Source: Symbiodinium natans (Eukaryota; Sar; Dinophyceae; Suessiales; Symbiodiniaceae). From it: 64,000 nucleotides of DNA. The stretch lies in contig CAJNDS010001668.1 of the NCBI GenBank assembly GCA_905221605.1, forward strand, positions 1,106,276 through 1,170,275, written 5' to 3'. Of this stretch, positions 37,459 to 47,905 are shown piece after piece. Under the pieces are notes generated by a model that worked only from the letters and a program-made list of their open reading frames with translations, searched no databases and had not been told where the DNA came from. Numbering within the stretch: the first letter of the stretch is position 1; every line of letters starts with the position of its first letter. The position numbers were made by a program, and so were the translations under genes.

Positions 37459-37800
37459 AACCCCCCCCCGCTTCTTTTAAGCCGTACCAAGCGTGCTTCA
37501 AAGCCCAAGAAACGAAGGAAATGAGGGTTTTCCCCCTAGGAAAAACCAAAAAACCTAAGGGAAATTACAGGAAATCCGTCCAAAATGTAAAAAAATAGGT
37601 TTTTCCCTATGAAAAACCAACGATAACCTAAGGGAAATGACAGAAAATCCGTCCAAAATGTAAGGAAAGTAGGGTTTTTCCTAGAGAAAACCAAGAAAAT
37701 CGACCCCCCCCCCCCCCCCCAAAAAAAAAAAAAGGCCCCCCAAAAAAAAAATGCCCAAAAAAAAACTCCACCCGTTTAATCAAAACCCCAGCTACTGATT
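37459..37800 (-). repeat. Right half of the split host element
   Basis: Remainder of the GC-hairpin repeat unit to about 37512, then hairpin-like TTTTTCCTAGGAAAAACC words, TCGATTTTCTTGGTTTT (reverse strand), C-run and A-run. It mirrors 14022-14210 in inverse order. Confidence 0.5.
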
Positions 37801-37949
37801 CATAAAACGCTGAAAGCGTAAATGAGAACCAACCCGAAAACCAGGTATAAAAAAGGCACCCCAAACAACCCAACAACGAACCCTGAAGAAACCCAACCCC
37901 TGGTGTGCCAAGAATGCCCCGCGGCAAACCAGGCTCCTGGACCTGGCAG

Positions 37950-37996
37950 CGGCGCGCTGCGGGCGCCGAGAAGTCGGAGTACCGCGAGCAGCAACC
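37950..37996 (+). CDS. Candidate host exon
   Basis: After CTGGCAG one frame reads RRAAGAEKSEYREQQ, followed by GTGAGG. Short and surrounded by repeats. Product unknown. Confidence 0.3.
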
Positions 37997-38274
37997 GTGA
38001 GGGGGCGGGGGGGAGGGGCTTAGGGGTTTCGGGGATTTAGGTGCAGACTTAGTGTTAGGAGGGCTTTAGGGTTTTTAGGGTTTTGGCGGGGCTTAGGAAG
38101 TGAGGGTTTTGGGAGCTTGAGGGGTGTTGGGTTCAGGTTCAATTTTTCGATTGGAAGGGGTCGAGGAGTGAAGGGTTTAGGGGTGCTAAGCAGGTAACTT
38201 CGTTTGGCAAGCTGCAACATCCTGGCTTTGGGCCTTACGTATGGACATAGCCGTCGGCCAAGGCTGACCCTAGG

Positions 38275-39876
38275 ATGCTAAGTTTGGCCAGCGATGCAAG
38301 GGGCTGCAGGGGCTTTGTTCCGAAGCTCCAGCACGTCGGAAGACCTTTGAGCTTCGGGCGTCAAGAAGCATCTGCGGCTCGATCCTGGCTGGCTGTCGTT
38401 GCAGCTGGCGTGGTCAGTTTCAGGAGTTTTTCGGCCAAGCTCACCCGTAGATGCAGACCTGCTGTGTCGGATGGCCGCATTGAGACGGACTTGCAGCGCG
38501 ACGGCCGCGATGGGAAGGTCCTCCGCTCCTCAGCTGCGCAAGTGACCCGGAGGAAGAAGCAGAGCAAAGGAGAGGTCAAGACGGCTGCGCTCCAGAGGTT
38601 GAGGGACCACGCGGCCAGCAATGACGGGAAATGCATTTCAGAGGCGTACACGAACAACAGGACCAGAGTCCAGTGGGAGTGCAAATTGGGGCACAGGTGG
38701 ATGGCCCAACCGCGCAATGTGTTGCATCGCAGAAGCTGGTGTCCTCACTGCGCCGTCAACAAGAGGAGCCTCAGCTTGCACCAGCTCCAAGAGCACGCCA
38801 GGAAAAGAGGTGGCAGGTGTTTGTCCCAGGAGTACCAGAACAGTCATACCAAGGTTCGCTGGCAGTGCAAGCTGGGCCACACCTGGGAGGCCACATCGGA
38901 CAATTTACTGAACCAAGGGACCTGGTGCCCCGAGTGCGCTCGCACAAGAAAATCATGGTCCAAGCGAACCATGAGGGACTTGCAGGAGCATGCCGCCGCC
39001 CGCGGTGGCAAATGCCTGGCTACTGAATATGTTGGCATGAAGGCGAAAGTTCTGTGGCAGTGCGAGAAAGGCCACACTTGGAGTGCGAGCGCAAACAACG
39101 TGTTGAACCACAAGACCTGGTGCCCGGTATGCGCAAAGTGTGCCCCACTGGGCTTGGAGCGACTGCGGAGCCACGCGGCCCGCCTTGGTGGACAGTGCCT
39201 GGCCGAGGACTACAACAACGCCCGCATCAAGGTGCGATGGAAGTGCAGCTCTGGCCATGTATGGCGAGCAATGCCAACGAAAGTCATCAACAGTGGCACC
39301 TGGTGCCCCGAGTGCCAGAAGATCGGCCTCTCACGTCTTCAGGCACACGCCACGTCGTTGGGCGGGAGGTGCCTGTCCAAGAAGTACAGCAACAGAACTG
39401 CGACGGTTCTTTGGGAATGCCAGCTTGGCCACAGGTGGAAAGCCAGCGCCACTAGCATCCTTCATCAGAAGACCTGGTGCCCCAAATGTGCGGCCAGCAC
39501 TTGGAAGACGGAAGCCGAGATCCGGAGCATTCTGGAAGCCATCTTCGCTCCTTCAATGTTTGAGTCGTCCTATCCTAAGTTTCTCGAAGGGTTGCAGTTG
39601 GACGGCTACTGCTCCGAGCTGTCCTTGGCTTTCGAGTACCAGGGGGAGCAGCACTTCGATCCTGACAACTATTTCCATTTCGGAGACCCTGCAAGCTTTC
39701 ACAGTCAGCTGGAGAGGGATGACAGGAAGCGCCAGCTTTGCAAACAGGCCGGCGTGCGGCTGGTGCTGGTGCCGTGTTTTGCCAACGACAAGCGCCTTTT
39801 TGTGCTCACTGCTCTTCTTCGGTGGTTCTCCATCGCTCAGATCACGGCCCCGATGTTATCGCAAGCTAGCAGCTGA
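38275..39876 (+). CDS. Zinc-ribbon repeat protein with nuclease-like C-terminus (copy 2, complete)
   Basis: 533 aa. The first ~100 residues are Arg/Ser/Ala-rich with a hydrophobic stretch (SWLAVVAAGVVSF) and could be an organelle-targeting leader. Five zinc-ribbon repeats of ~52 residues follow (each C in CxxGHxW, then WCPxC), from about residue 104 to 365. The C-terminal nuclease-like domain has LDGYCSELSLAFEYQGEQHF and RDDRKRQLC, a PD-(D/E)XK-type core. Probably a DNA- or RNA-directed nuclease. Very similar to the copy at the window start, including 3' flank. Single exon, unlike the microexon genes around it, which hints at retroposition or transfer. Confidence 0.75.
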   Translation: MLSLASDARGCRGFVPKLQHVGRPLSFGRQEASAARSWLAVVAAGVVSFRSFSAKLTRRCRPAVSDGRIETDLQRDGRDGKVLRSSAAQVTRRKKQSKGEVKTAALQRLRDHAASNDGKCISEAYTNNRTRVQWECKLGHRWMAQPRNVLHRRSWCPHCAVNKRSLSLHQLQEHARKRGGRCLSQEYQNSHTKVRWQCKLGHTWEATSDNLLNQGTWCPECARTRKSWSKRTMRDLQEHAAARGGKCLATEYVGMKAKVLWQCEKGHTWSASANNVLNHKTWCPVCAKCAPLGLERLRSHAARLGGQCLAEDYNNARIKVRWKCSSGHVWRAMPTKVINSGTWCPECQKIGLSRLQAHATSLGGRCLSKKYSNRTATVLWECQLGHRWKASATSILHQKTWCPKCAASTWKTEAEIRSILEAIFAPSMFESSYPKFLEGLQLDGYCSELSLAFEYQGEQHFDPDNYFHFGDPASFHSQLERDDRKRQLCKQAGVRLVLVPCFANDKRLFVLTALLRWFSIAQITAPMLSQASS

Positions 39877-40740
39877 TTGGTGCTCGCCTTCGCATCGCGT
39901 GGAGGTTAGGCGACAGCTACACACAGAGAGACGCAGAGGGAGGCCATGTCAGTGGTTCATCTTGGCAGGGCCACTAACTTGCAAGCAATTCGAAGCAAGA
40001 ATTTGCAGTGTCATTTGACTGCTGCAGACTTGCGCAGGTGGGCGCAAGTCCATCTAAAAACTCAACTTTCCATCCGACCATCCGTCCCTGTCTTCGGGCT
40101 TAGTAAGTAGGGTTTGGTGGAGTGCCGGTAGAGAGGTTACCAGGATTGAGGATATGTCTTGGAGACCCTAAATTAAAGGCCACCATGTCCACGCAAGAAG
40201 GCCCTGGCGCGACGTGGGGCGAGGCCTTCGCTATCGGCCTGCCAGCGCGGATGTGGGGACCCTTTCCAGAAATGCGAGTTGCTCTGTGCTTTTTGAGCTC
40301 ACCTCAAAGTTCGTGCTTGCTTATTGCCAGTGGGAGAGTGCCGGACGCCCTCACTTCGAAGCATGGTTCTAGATGAAGGGCCTCCCCTGGTATAGCACCT
40401 CAATAAAGAAACACTGAGGTCCTCACAAAGGGAATGCTAAGCCACCTGTGGCACCGCAGACCCTTTTCGAGGTTCATGGGTCTTAAATTCTTGGCCAGAG
40501 GTTCCTCCCGCCTTCCCGAATCTGACTACACAGGTACTTCCTGCGCGTGCAGTGCCATCCTCCTCGGCCTGGAAAAGCCGTTCCGAGCCAGACCAGTGCC
40601 CCGTCCGGAAGACCCGAAGTCACCCTTCAAAAACGTCGACTGCAAGAGAGCTGCCAAGGCAAGCAGCCGGTGACAGCTCCTCCCGCAGACAGCTTCCGCT
40701 GGGATCTTCGGCGGCCAAACTCCCAAACGTCCGTGAACTG
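39877..40740. other. 3' flank duplicate, then no supported gene
   Basis: The first ~230 bases repeat the 3' flank of copy 1. The rest is mixed unique sequence with a few open frames but no recognisable protein or clear splice sites. Confidence 0.4.
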
Positions 40741-40741
40741 C

Positions 40742-40850
40742 GGTTTAGGGCTTGGGGTTTAGGGTTTAGGGTTTAGGGTTTAGGGTTTAGGGTTTAGGGT
40801 TTAGGGTTTAGGGTTTAGGGTTTAGGGTTTAGGGTTTAGGGTTTAGGGTT
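40742..40850 (+). repeat. Pure TTTAGGG array
   Basis: About 15 consecutive perfect units, interstitial and bounded by unique sequence on both sides. Confidence 0.9.
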
Positions 40851-41727
40851 CTCTTTACGCCCCTATAAAACTCAGCCAGGAAGGCCAGGCTTGGTGGTTA
40901 GCAGGGGCTCAGGATGGCAGCCGTTGAAAGGTTTATTGGGGTTTGTTGAGGGGGGCGCGGGAAGGGTGGGGGGGTGCAAGGTACTTCTTCATTCTCCTAA
41001 ACCCGAGCCCATACCCCAAGCCCTAGAAGCCCAAATCAAGAGGTTCATTTCCCCAGTGGTGCGCTTATTCCGATTTCTTGGCAGCTTACGTTTCCGCAAA
41101 AACCCGTGAATGCAGCAAGGGACCCTTTGTTAGGCTACTGGAGACCATACCCTAAACTCTGAACCCCAGCCTGTATAGTCGTAAGGCATGCCTCGCTGAG
41201 CCTTGCGCGAAGCCACGCCTTCGAGTGTCTCTCAGCTGCACCGATTCCCCACTGGATGTTCAAGGGTTTAGGATTTGCGGAGGAGGCGACTCTCGGTGGC
41301 CCTACATAAACCCTCGGAATTGCGAGCTTCGTCGCCCATGTACGAGGTTCAAGGAACAGGGCTTCAGTCAGAGCTTCCCCAAACCCCAAGAAGAATCAAG
41401 AAGATGCCGAAACCCCCCCCCAACTGAAGATTTTTGGAATATGCCCTTGAGCTAGATTGAGGAATACTCCTTAAGTTACATGAAAGATCCTAAAAATGAT
41501 GTTCAGGGGAAATTCCTGCATGAAAGGATAATTCGGGAACAGTTGGGAGCTTTTGGTGGCCAAGGGCTTGTGGATGTCAGCCATGGGTCCCTACGCTGGA
41601 ACCCTTTAAAGGTTCGGGGGCTTAGGGTTTAGGGTTTAGGGTTTAGGGTCCCTAAACCCCAAATCCCTAAAGCCTGAACCCTATTCCAAAGTGCAAAATC
41701 TGAGGCTAACCTACAACATCTTGGCAG

Positions 41728-41803
41728 ACAGCTGCGCGACGCGAAAGACGGCGCGCCTGACGATGCTCGGGCTGCAGCCCTTCTGGGGCAATCTGTACGC
41801 TCG
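41728..41803 (+). CDS. Candidate host exon
   Basis: Between TTGGCAG and GTTGAAG. One frame reads SCATRKTARLTMLGLQPFWG then NLYAR; the composition is strongly coding. Product unknown. Confidence 0.45.
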
Positions 41804-42385
41804 GTTGAAGCTGGGGGCCACTATTGGGGTATAAGGGCCCCTATAAGAGGGATTCCGAAAAACCCTGTTTGTAGGATCCTTATGTTTATGTGGTTTGTTG
41901 GGCCCCTAGAAGCCCTACTTCATCAATTAGCCCAGAAACCTTCAAGTAAGGGGCGCGGGTTGGGGGTGTCCTCCAACGCATGTTGGATACCCTACGCTCT
42001 CAAGCCCCAGTACACCTAATGAGTACTAGTGAGCTTTAACGACGACCCTAATTGACCTCGAAACACAACAGTGTCTTCGAACCTCCCATCCCTATGCTCT
42101 GTTCAACACATGTATGTCGTCTTATAGTTCCCTTGCTTTTGCATGTTTTTTTTAGGCAGATCAAGATGTCCAAAACACAGCGTATCCGGTGGTTTGTGAC
42201 GGTCGGTGTCTATCTCCTAAACATGAGACCTAAACCCTAGACATGGTGGGGTCTTCATACTGCGACCCTTAGATACCCCCTCCCTTAAGGACCCTATAAC
42301 CGCAAACCCTAAACCCGAAACGGTAAACCCAAAACCGTAAACCCTAAACCCTAAACCCCATCCCAGAAGGACCTTATATTCTGAG

Positions 42386-42477
42386 GACGTTTTCCTACTG
42401 CGACCCTGCCATCCTGCTTGCGGGACCCCGGCGGCAGCGAGTGCTCCGCGACCTCCTCCAGCGCCTTCGCTGCAGGA
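42386..42477 (+). CDS. Candidate host exon
   Basis: Frame TFSYCDPAILLAGPRRQRV then LRDLLQRLRC, clearly coding-like. Preceded by CTGAG, followed by GTTGGAG. The LTR element begins 43 bases downstream, so this exon would lie in a gene whose intron was hit by the retrotransposon. Confidence 0.45.
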
Positions 42478-42514
42478 GTTGGAGGCTCACCCTAAAACCC
42501 TGAACCCTAAACCC

Positions 42515-42519
42515 CTAAG
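42515..42519 (+). repeat. Target-site duplication CTAAG (left)
   Basis: CTAAG directly before the left LTR, and again directly after the right LTR at 48193-48197. Five bases, as expected for copia/Ty1-type integrases. Confidence 0.85.
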
Positions 42520-42806
42520 TGTTGAAGCCTACTCCTGTACATGTCATCCTGTAGCAGTTGTACCATGCATTTTTCCTTTGTTGCTTATAGGCCCGAACAG
42601 TAGCCTTGAGCATGTTTAAGACAAGCATGTACAGATTCACATTAGACATGGTAGGTGCCAAACCCTACATAGCTGCTCTTGTTTCTTCGTTTGTGCGTGT
42701 AAAATCTTCGCGTTTGTGAGTGCTTTGCCATGGCTTTGAGGGACGATTCTGGGGAATTGCGCAGTCCACTGGTTTCTTCCTCACAGCCTGCTGGTACTCA
42801 CCAGCA
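42520..42806 (+). repeat. Left LTR (287 bp)
   Basis: Starts TGTTGAAGCCTACTCC, ends GGTACTCACCAGCA. By eye identical to 47906-48192. The Gag start codon (42730) lies inside it. Confidence 0.92.
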
Positions 42807-44331
42807 GGTTATGAGCCCAACGCTTGGGCAGGGCTATGGCACCAATCCACCGCATCCATCTCCACCTCCCGGAGGGGATGGTTTGCAACATCCAGGTTCA
42901 ATGCCACCACGTGAATCAGGCCAGTCAGGTGCAGTGGGCCTTGAACCTAATACGGCTACGGGAGGGGCATTGGGAGGTACAGGCCAGCATGAATCATCGC
43001 GAGGTTCAGGGGAAGTGCCACCAATGTCGACCACCAGTGAGGGTGGTGAGAGCGCACGCCCGGCAACACACCGGGCGGGAGCCCAGGTCTGCAGACCAGC
43101 ACTGGCATGCCAGGTACCGCGAGTGGTGAAGCAGCGCCAGGTGGAGCAGTCGCTGGGGACTCCCATGTTGAGGGGTTCCTTACCCCACGTTCCCAGCAAG
43201 GACAGGGTTTGCCCACTATTGCAGAAATGGTTGAGGGTTTCCCTGGGGCTGGGCTCCAGCTCATGTCAAGGGTTGGGGATTTTTTCAGAGTTGCCCGCAC
43301 TGAGGTCATGCAAGTCCCGGTGTGGCAGGACTCACACGCAACGCCACCACGAAGTGCTACCCGCTCATTGGGTAGTCCGGGAGGTGCACCAGGGCAATTG
43401 GGGCCACAAGGAACGCCAACGTCCTTTGCACCATCGCACCCCGGAAGGGAGGGCCCGCTACTGAACGCTGACATGCTGCAGCGCATGCAGGCTTTAGAAC
43501 AAAGGGCCCCCCTACTGTACGGTAATGTACCCGAAAGACCTCAATCGCGAACAGATTCATCATCTTTGCCTCAGGAAGCAATTCAAGCCGAGGTTGCTAG
43601 GCAGTTGGCAGGGTTTGATCAAAGGGCTCAGGCTCAGGAGTTGAGAAATCAGGCCCAGGACCTTGAGATCCAGCGTTTGAGGAGGCAACTTGAGGAGGAG
43701 AAGGCTATGAGGGAGCAGTTGGCGAGGGAGGCGGCAGCTTCAAGCAGTGCCCCGCAGGCCCCACCGCAAATGCAGGTCCCCATACCCCTCCAGGTGCCAT
43801 CATCGCAAGATGCTCAGGTCCACACTTCCTCTGCGCATCAGGTGCAGGATGTTGCAGCGCCGGCGGCTGGTGCTTTGAGAGCGCCCGCTCAAGCTGCAGC
43901 AGCAGCCGCGTCAGGGTTTTGGTCCAACTTCTGGTCAGGATTGCAGGGTTCCCATAGGTTGCCCAGCAGTGCAACCCCGCCCGGAGGGGTCGGGCAGTCC
44001 TACGACGCAGCACAGGTGAATTTGGCTTGTTCTGCTCCAAACCCCCCTTCTCAGGCCGAAAACCTGGGTCTGGGCCAGATCTGGCCTCAAGGCTCAGGAA
44101 TGCCACAGGTGCCTCAGGTGCAAGGTACACAGGTGCCCGCATCTCCACCCGGAGGGGTTGGCACAGGTGCAAGGTACACAGGTGCCCGCATCTCCACCCG
44201 GAGGGGTTGGACCCGCTGCCTATGCACAGGTGCCACAGGTGCAAGGTACACAGGTGCCCGCATCTCCGGGGTTGGACCCGCTGCATGTGCACAGGTGCCA
44301 CAGGTTTCAGGCGTAGGTACACAGGTGCCGC
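42730..44331 (+). pseudogene. Gag N-terminal region, frameshifted
   Basis: ATG with good context inside the LTR (CCATGG) starts MALRDDSGELRSPLVSSSQP. Coding runs in this frame to about 43060, then continues in another frame (PGTASGEAAPGG and onward, with a coiled coil RNQAQDLEIQRLRRQLEEEK) to about 44150. A repeated 50-bp segment (ACAGGTGCCCGCATCTCCAC, 44120-44330) scrambles the frame before the first frame resumes. Proline/Gln-rich, as in dinoflagellate copia Gags. At least two frame changes mean the full Gag is not translated as one piece without correction. Confidence 0.6.
42807..42823 (+). other. Primer-binding site, half-tRNA initiator-Met type
   Basis: GGTTATGAGCCCAACGC abuts the left LTR. 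Its complement reads GCGTTGGGCTCATAACC, the anticodon arm of initiator tRNA-Met (CAT anticodon). Drosophila copia is known to prime from this internal half-tRNA fragment. Confidence 0.6.
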
Positions 44332-44335
44332 ATGC
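44120..44335 (+). repeat. Tandem ~50-bp repeats in Gag
   Basis: Four imperfect copies containing CAGGTGCAAGGTACACAGGT and CCCGCATCTCC(ACCCGGAG). Differences in copy length shift the reading frame. Confidence 0.75.
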
Positions 44336-47300
44336 ACAGGTATCAGGCCCCCCAAGCCAGTGCAGCTCCAGGAGGAGCATCTGCAGCAAGTGCAGCGCCC
44401 TCCTCGGGCAATCCCATGATGGATGCCTTGTTTGCAGGAATGCAGCAGCTTCAAACCATGCAGGCGCAGGGCATGCGGGATAAGAGTGTTGTTAGCAACG
44501 CCCCTGAAGCCGTCAAGCCAGGCGCTACTGCACTTCCCATGCTGAAAGCTCCTGATCCGATGAGTGGTTCGTTGGATTTTCAGGATTGGTTGGAGTTAGT
44601 TGCAGGGTTGATGGGTGATTTGTCCGATTCCTCGCATGATTGGTGGACCGCAGTGCTGCAGGTGAGCCGTGACGCATATGAAAGGTGGGTTAAGGCTACT
44701 CCGTTGGATCGCATAAGGGTTGAGGTTGACGAGCGCCCGGAGCTGGTGGAGGGAAAGTGGTCCAGGGTCAATGCACGTGCGTGCGCCATGATTTTAGCAG
44801 CCCTAGATCAAGGGGTAAAAGCGGAAATGGTAGCTCGCAGGACCACTCAAGTAGCCACTCAAATCATGTTTCGGCTTTACACGTTGTATCAGCCTGGAGG
44901 TTCCACGGAAAAGGCATTGGTGTTGAATCACCTGCAAAATCCCAATGTTGTTCAGGATGTGGTGTCAGGTGTGTCCGCGCTGAGGGCATGGGGTAGGTGG
45001 CACAAGCGCTGCATTGACTGCGGTATGGTAGCCCCAGATCCTACAGTTCTTGCCGGTGCCCTCACCGAAATGACCAACCATATCCTAAGCCAAAACCCGG
45101 ACCCCATGTTCCGAACTCAGATGGTTCGCAGCATGTTGCACATCGAGACTCACCCTTCGGAAGATGCGGTTCAGGAGTATTACAAGCACTTGTTAGCCGA
45201 GTTTGAAACCATGGCTGGAGCACAGATTGCCACACAGGGTGGGTCAGGCAACAATGTCGCTTTAAAGGCCATGGACGCTACGGGGGGTAAGTCGGGGGGC
45301 AAGGAGGGTGAAACTAAGGGTGGGGGGAAGGGTAAGCCGTGCAAGTACTTTCTTACGCCTAAGGGGTGCAAGTTCGGTGCGAAATGCAAGGCTCCTCACT
45401 CCATGAGCGACCTGCCAGCGGCTGAAAGGTTTAAGAAGTGCCTAAATTGTGGCTCTGAGGACCATCGCGTCAAAGATTGCAAGGCTGGAAAGGCCGAGCC
45501 AACGGCACCGGAACAGAAGCCGTCAGTCCAGGCAGCCTCCACCTCCACGTCATCCTCCGCGCCACCCGTTGTCCAGGCCACGCCTGTTCTGTCCATGGAT
45601 TCCTTCCTTCAGCACACATCCCACGCCTTGAGGCAGCTTGAAGCTGCGCATGCCACTCATGGGCAACAGCCGTCGCAGGGTCCAGTATCCACAGTGCCTG
45701 CCCCAGCGGCCCCCACTCCTGACGGAGATGGTGTGCAGCAGCCTTCAAATCCATCCCTCAAGAAGCTCACCATTTGCTCAAGCATGCCAGCTAGTTGCCT
45801 TCTAAATGACCCACAAGCAAACCCCCCTTCTCGAGCCGAGATCGAGGGGTTGCCCGGTGCCCAAGCCGTGGAGTCCGAGCCACCTTTCATTGGACATGCC
45901 CTTCTAGACTCAGGGGCCACGCACCCTTTACGGCCAGCATCGTCGCAGGAGGAGTGGGTCAAGACAAACAAGGTGCAGGTTGGTTTAGCGGGGGACCACA
46001 CTGCAATTGTGCCCCTAGGACAGCTTGTCGCGCGGCTGGGGTACATGTTGAGTTGGACAGCTGATGAGTGTTTCTTGCGTTCCCCTGAGGGTGAGCTCAC
46101 CACGTTGATGGTTCAGAACGGTTGCCCTGCGACTGAGCATGATAGGGCGTTGACGCTAATCGCTGAGTTGGAGGCTCAGCGTGAAAACGCATGCAGCACG
46201 TTTGCAAACCGCGCTGCAAACGAGGTCTCTTCAACCCTCGTCATAGCCAAAGCACTTCAGGCCTTTGGCTTGCCCCTTGGAGGGCAGGATGAGCACGTAA
46301 GTCCAAGTCTGAAGCCAGGGTGGGGACACGGAATAAGTGCCCAAATGACCGCGCCCATTTGGCCAGGGCAAACCCCCCTTTTGGAGCCGAAAAAGGGGGT
46401 TTGTGGGACCCAAGCTTTGGATCCCAAAGTGTGCCTGCAGCACTCCTCAACCATTTGGTTCAGGTTGGACGCCGACGATGAGTGTGACGACAACCCCCCA
46501 CGATACCAGCTTGATGGTGATGGGGATTCAAGCGTCTATGATTTGGACTGGACTCGTCTGCCACTCTCGCCACTCGGAAGAGATGGGCCTGCACAGGTGC
46601 CAGGTCTACTGCCGTGTTGTCCGGGCAGGTTTAGTCTAGATGGTTTTGGTGGGTTGTGCGTGTTTGGGCCGCGTGAGGTCCAGCCAACAAACCGCCAGGA
46701 CCTAGCCACCAGGCCAGGAGGAGAGCGCGAAACCACAGTGCCCAGCAGTGTTGCAGTTCCAGCAACCTCCCCCAGGGAGGGCGGGACCCGCAACGCACGC
46801 CAACGTCTGACGGCAAACCTCCTTTTTCAGCTGCTGTTATTGTGTCTGTTGTTGCTTGGCGTGCGTGGCGCAGTGTTTGCACCGTGCCCTGGTGTCCGGA
46901 ACCCGCCCGCAGCAGCTTCAGGCACTCCAGTACCGTACTGGGTCGAGGAGGAGCCGTGCGTTAGGTTGTGGGGTTTGAGCGGTGTCGTGCCGGAGCCTCC
47001 TGTCCAGGAGGAGTCCCAACAACCCCTTGCAGAACGTGTGCTGCTCACGACTGTGCGATTAGCTGCAGCAGCAGATGGCCTTGTGACAGCAGTTTGTTGG
47101 GGCACGCCAGGGGTTTACCTGTTCCGCAAACATGATCATCCTGTTTGTGCGGTATTCATGCTGTTTGTCTTTTTGCAAGTCATAGGCGCCGCTAGCCAGC
47201 AGGATGAAGAGCCGGAAGACCTGTCGCTCCCAGTTCACTTAGATGCCGACCTGATGCTTGCAGTCTGCATTTTCGGTGTTGCGTTTTGTGCCATTGTTTT

Positions 47301-47685
47301 GTGGGAGTTTCTGAAGTGGAGTTTTGCCCTCTTGTCCCGCAGGACCTTTGGCACGAGCAGCGTGCTGCTAAGCCCGCGCAAGGCACGCAAGTTGCAACGT
47401 CTTAGGAACCGCACAGAGCAAGCAATCCGGGCAGAAATCTCTGAGAGGGAAGCAGCCGCCAGTTCCTCACAGCGTTTTGTGACCGCTTCCGGGAGGAATG
47501 CGCCAGCTTCCACCACGCAGGCCGATGAAGCACCAACTCGTTTCTTTGCAACGCCAGAAGGCAACAAGCTTCATCGCACTAAGGCCTGTTCCACACTTGC
47601 CCATTCACACAGGTTCATCGAGTTTGAGGTCTGCCAGCAGTGCCACAGGAGCCAGGCAGACTGCACGAAGCATAGCACACGTTAG
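44332..47685 (+). CDS. Retrotransposon Gag capsid-nucleocapsid-protease with hydrophobic C-terminus
   Basis: 1117 codons. Capsid-like region (about 75-300, MSGSLDFQDWLELVAGLMGD and on). CCCH finger CKYFLTPKGCKFGAKCKAPH (about 336-355). CCHC knuckle CLNCGSEDHRVKDC (about 370-383). Aspartic protease motif ALLDSGATHPLR with catalytic D526. Beyond that, where integrase and RT would lie, there is only low-complexity sequence. Three hydrophobic segments (near 830-846, 940-957, 973-995) and a Cys/His-rich end (KLHRTKACSTLAHSH, CQQCHRSQADC) follow. The tail may be the end of the parental polyprotein left after an internal deletion. It may still act in trans-mobilised particles. Confidence 0.7.
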   Translation: MHRYQAPQASAAPGGASAASAAPSSGNPMMDALFAGMQQLQTMQAQGMRDKSVVSNAPEAVKPGATALPMLKAPDPMSGSLDFQDWLELVAGLMGDLSDSSHDWWTAVLQVSRDAYERWVKATPLDRIRVEVDERPELVEGKWSRVNARACAMILAALDQGVKAEMVARRTTQVATQIMFRLYTLYQPGGSTEKALVLNHLQNPNVVQDVVSGVSALRAWGRWHKRCIDCGMVAPDPTVLAGALTEMTNHILSQNPDPMFRTQMVRSMLHIETHPSEDAVQEYYKHLLAEFETMAGAQIATQGGSGNNVALKAMDATGGKSGGKEGETKGGGKGKPCKYFLTPKGCKFGAKCKAPHSMSDLPAAERFKKCLNCGSEDHRVKDCKAGKAEPTAPEQKPSVQAASTSTSSSAPPVVQATPVLSMDSFLQHTSHALRQLEAAHATHGQQPSQGPVSTVPAPAAPTPDGDGVQQPSNPSLKKLTICSSMPASCLLNDPQANPPSRAEIEGLPGAQAVESEPPFIGHALLDSGATHPLRPASSQEEWVKTNKVQVGLAGDHTAIVPLGQLVARLGYMLSWTADECFLRSPEGELTTLMVQNGCPATEHDRALTLIAELEAQRENACSTFANRAANEVSSTLVIAKALQAFGLPLGGQDEHVSPSLKPGWGHGISAQMTAPIWPGQTPLLEPKKGVCGTQALDPKVCLQHSSTIWFRLDADDECDDNPPRYQLDGDGDSSVYDLDWTRLPLSPLGRDGPAQVPGLLPCCPGRFSLDGFGGLCVFGPREVQPTNRQDLATRPGGERETTVPSSVAVPATSPREGGTRNARQRLTANLLFQLLLLCLLLLGVRGAVFAPCPGVRNPPAAASGTPVPYWVEEEPCVRLWGLSGVVPEPPVQEESQQPLAERVLLTTVRLAAAADGLVTAVCWGTPGVYLFRKHDHPVCAVFMLFVFLQVIGAASQQDEEPEDLSLPVHLDADLMLAVCIFGVAFCAIVLWEFLKWSFALLSRRTFGTSSVLLSPRKARKLQRLRNRTEQAIRAEISEREAAASSSQRFVTASGRNAPASTTQADEAPTRFFATPEGNKLHRTKACSTLAHSHRFIEFEVCQQCHRSQADCTKHSTR

Positions 47686-47895
47686 GACATCCACCGCCCT
47701 GACGGGTAGGTTGTGCGTCCCATTGCACAGTCCTGCCAGCAGTGCTTTTCTTTTGCAAAGAGGTGCCGTGAGAGCCCTCGCACTCTGAGGCCAGCCGGCC
47801 AGCTACAGCCTTTCCTTCGGTAGGAGCTTGTACCTCCTCCCGGAAGGGACGGACATGTACAGGTTTTGTTTGTCGCAATACCCTAGCGGTGTTGC

Positions 47896-47905
47896 GAAGG
47901 AGGAG
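47896..47905 (+). other. Polypurine tract
   Basis: GAAGGAGGAG directly before the right LTR, the expected second-strand primer. Confidence 0.7.

Noticed and set aside
38361-39258. Minus-strand frames opposite the zinc-ribbon gene
   Set aside because: Shadows of the GC-rich plus-strand gene; they have no zinc or nuclease motif.
40742-40850. Pure TTTAGGG block as a chromosome end
   Set aside because: Unique sequence continues on both sides, and similar blocks occur in both orientations, so these are interstitial.
42834-44454. Minus-strand frames within the retrotransposon Gag region
   Set aside because: They are antisense shadows of Pro/Gln-rich Gag sequence and have no retroelement motif.
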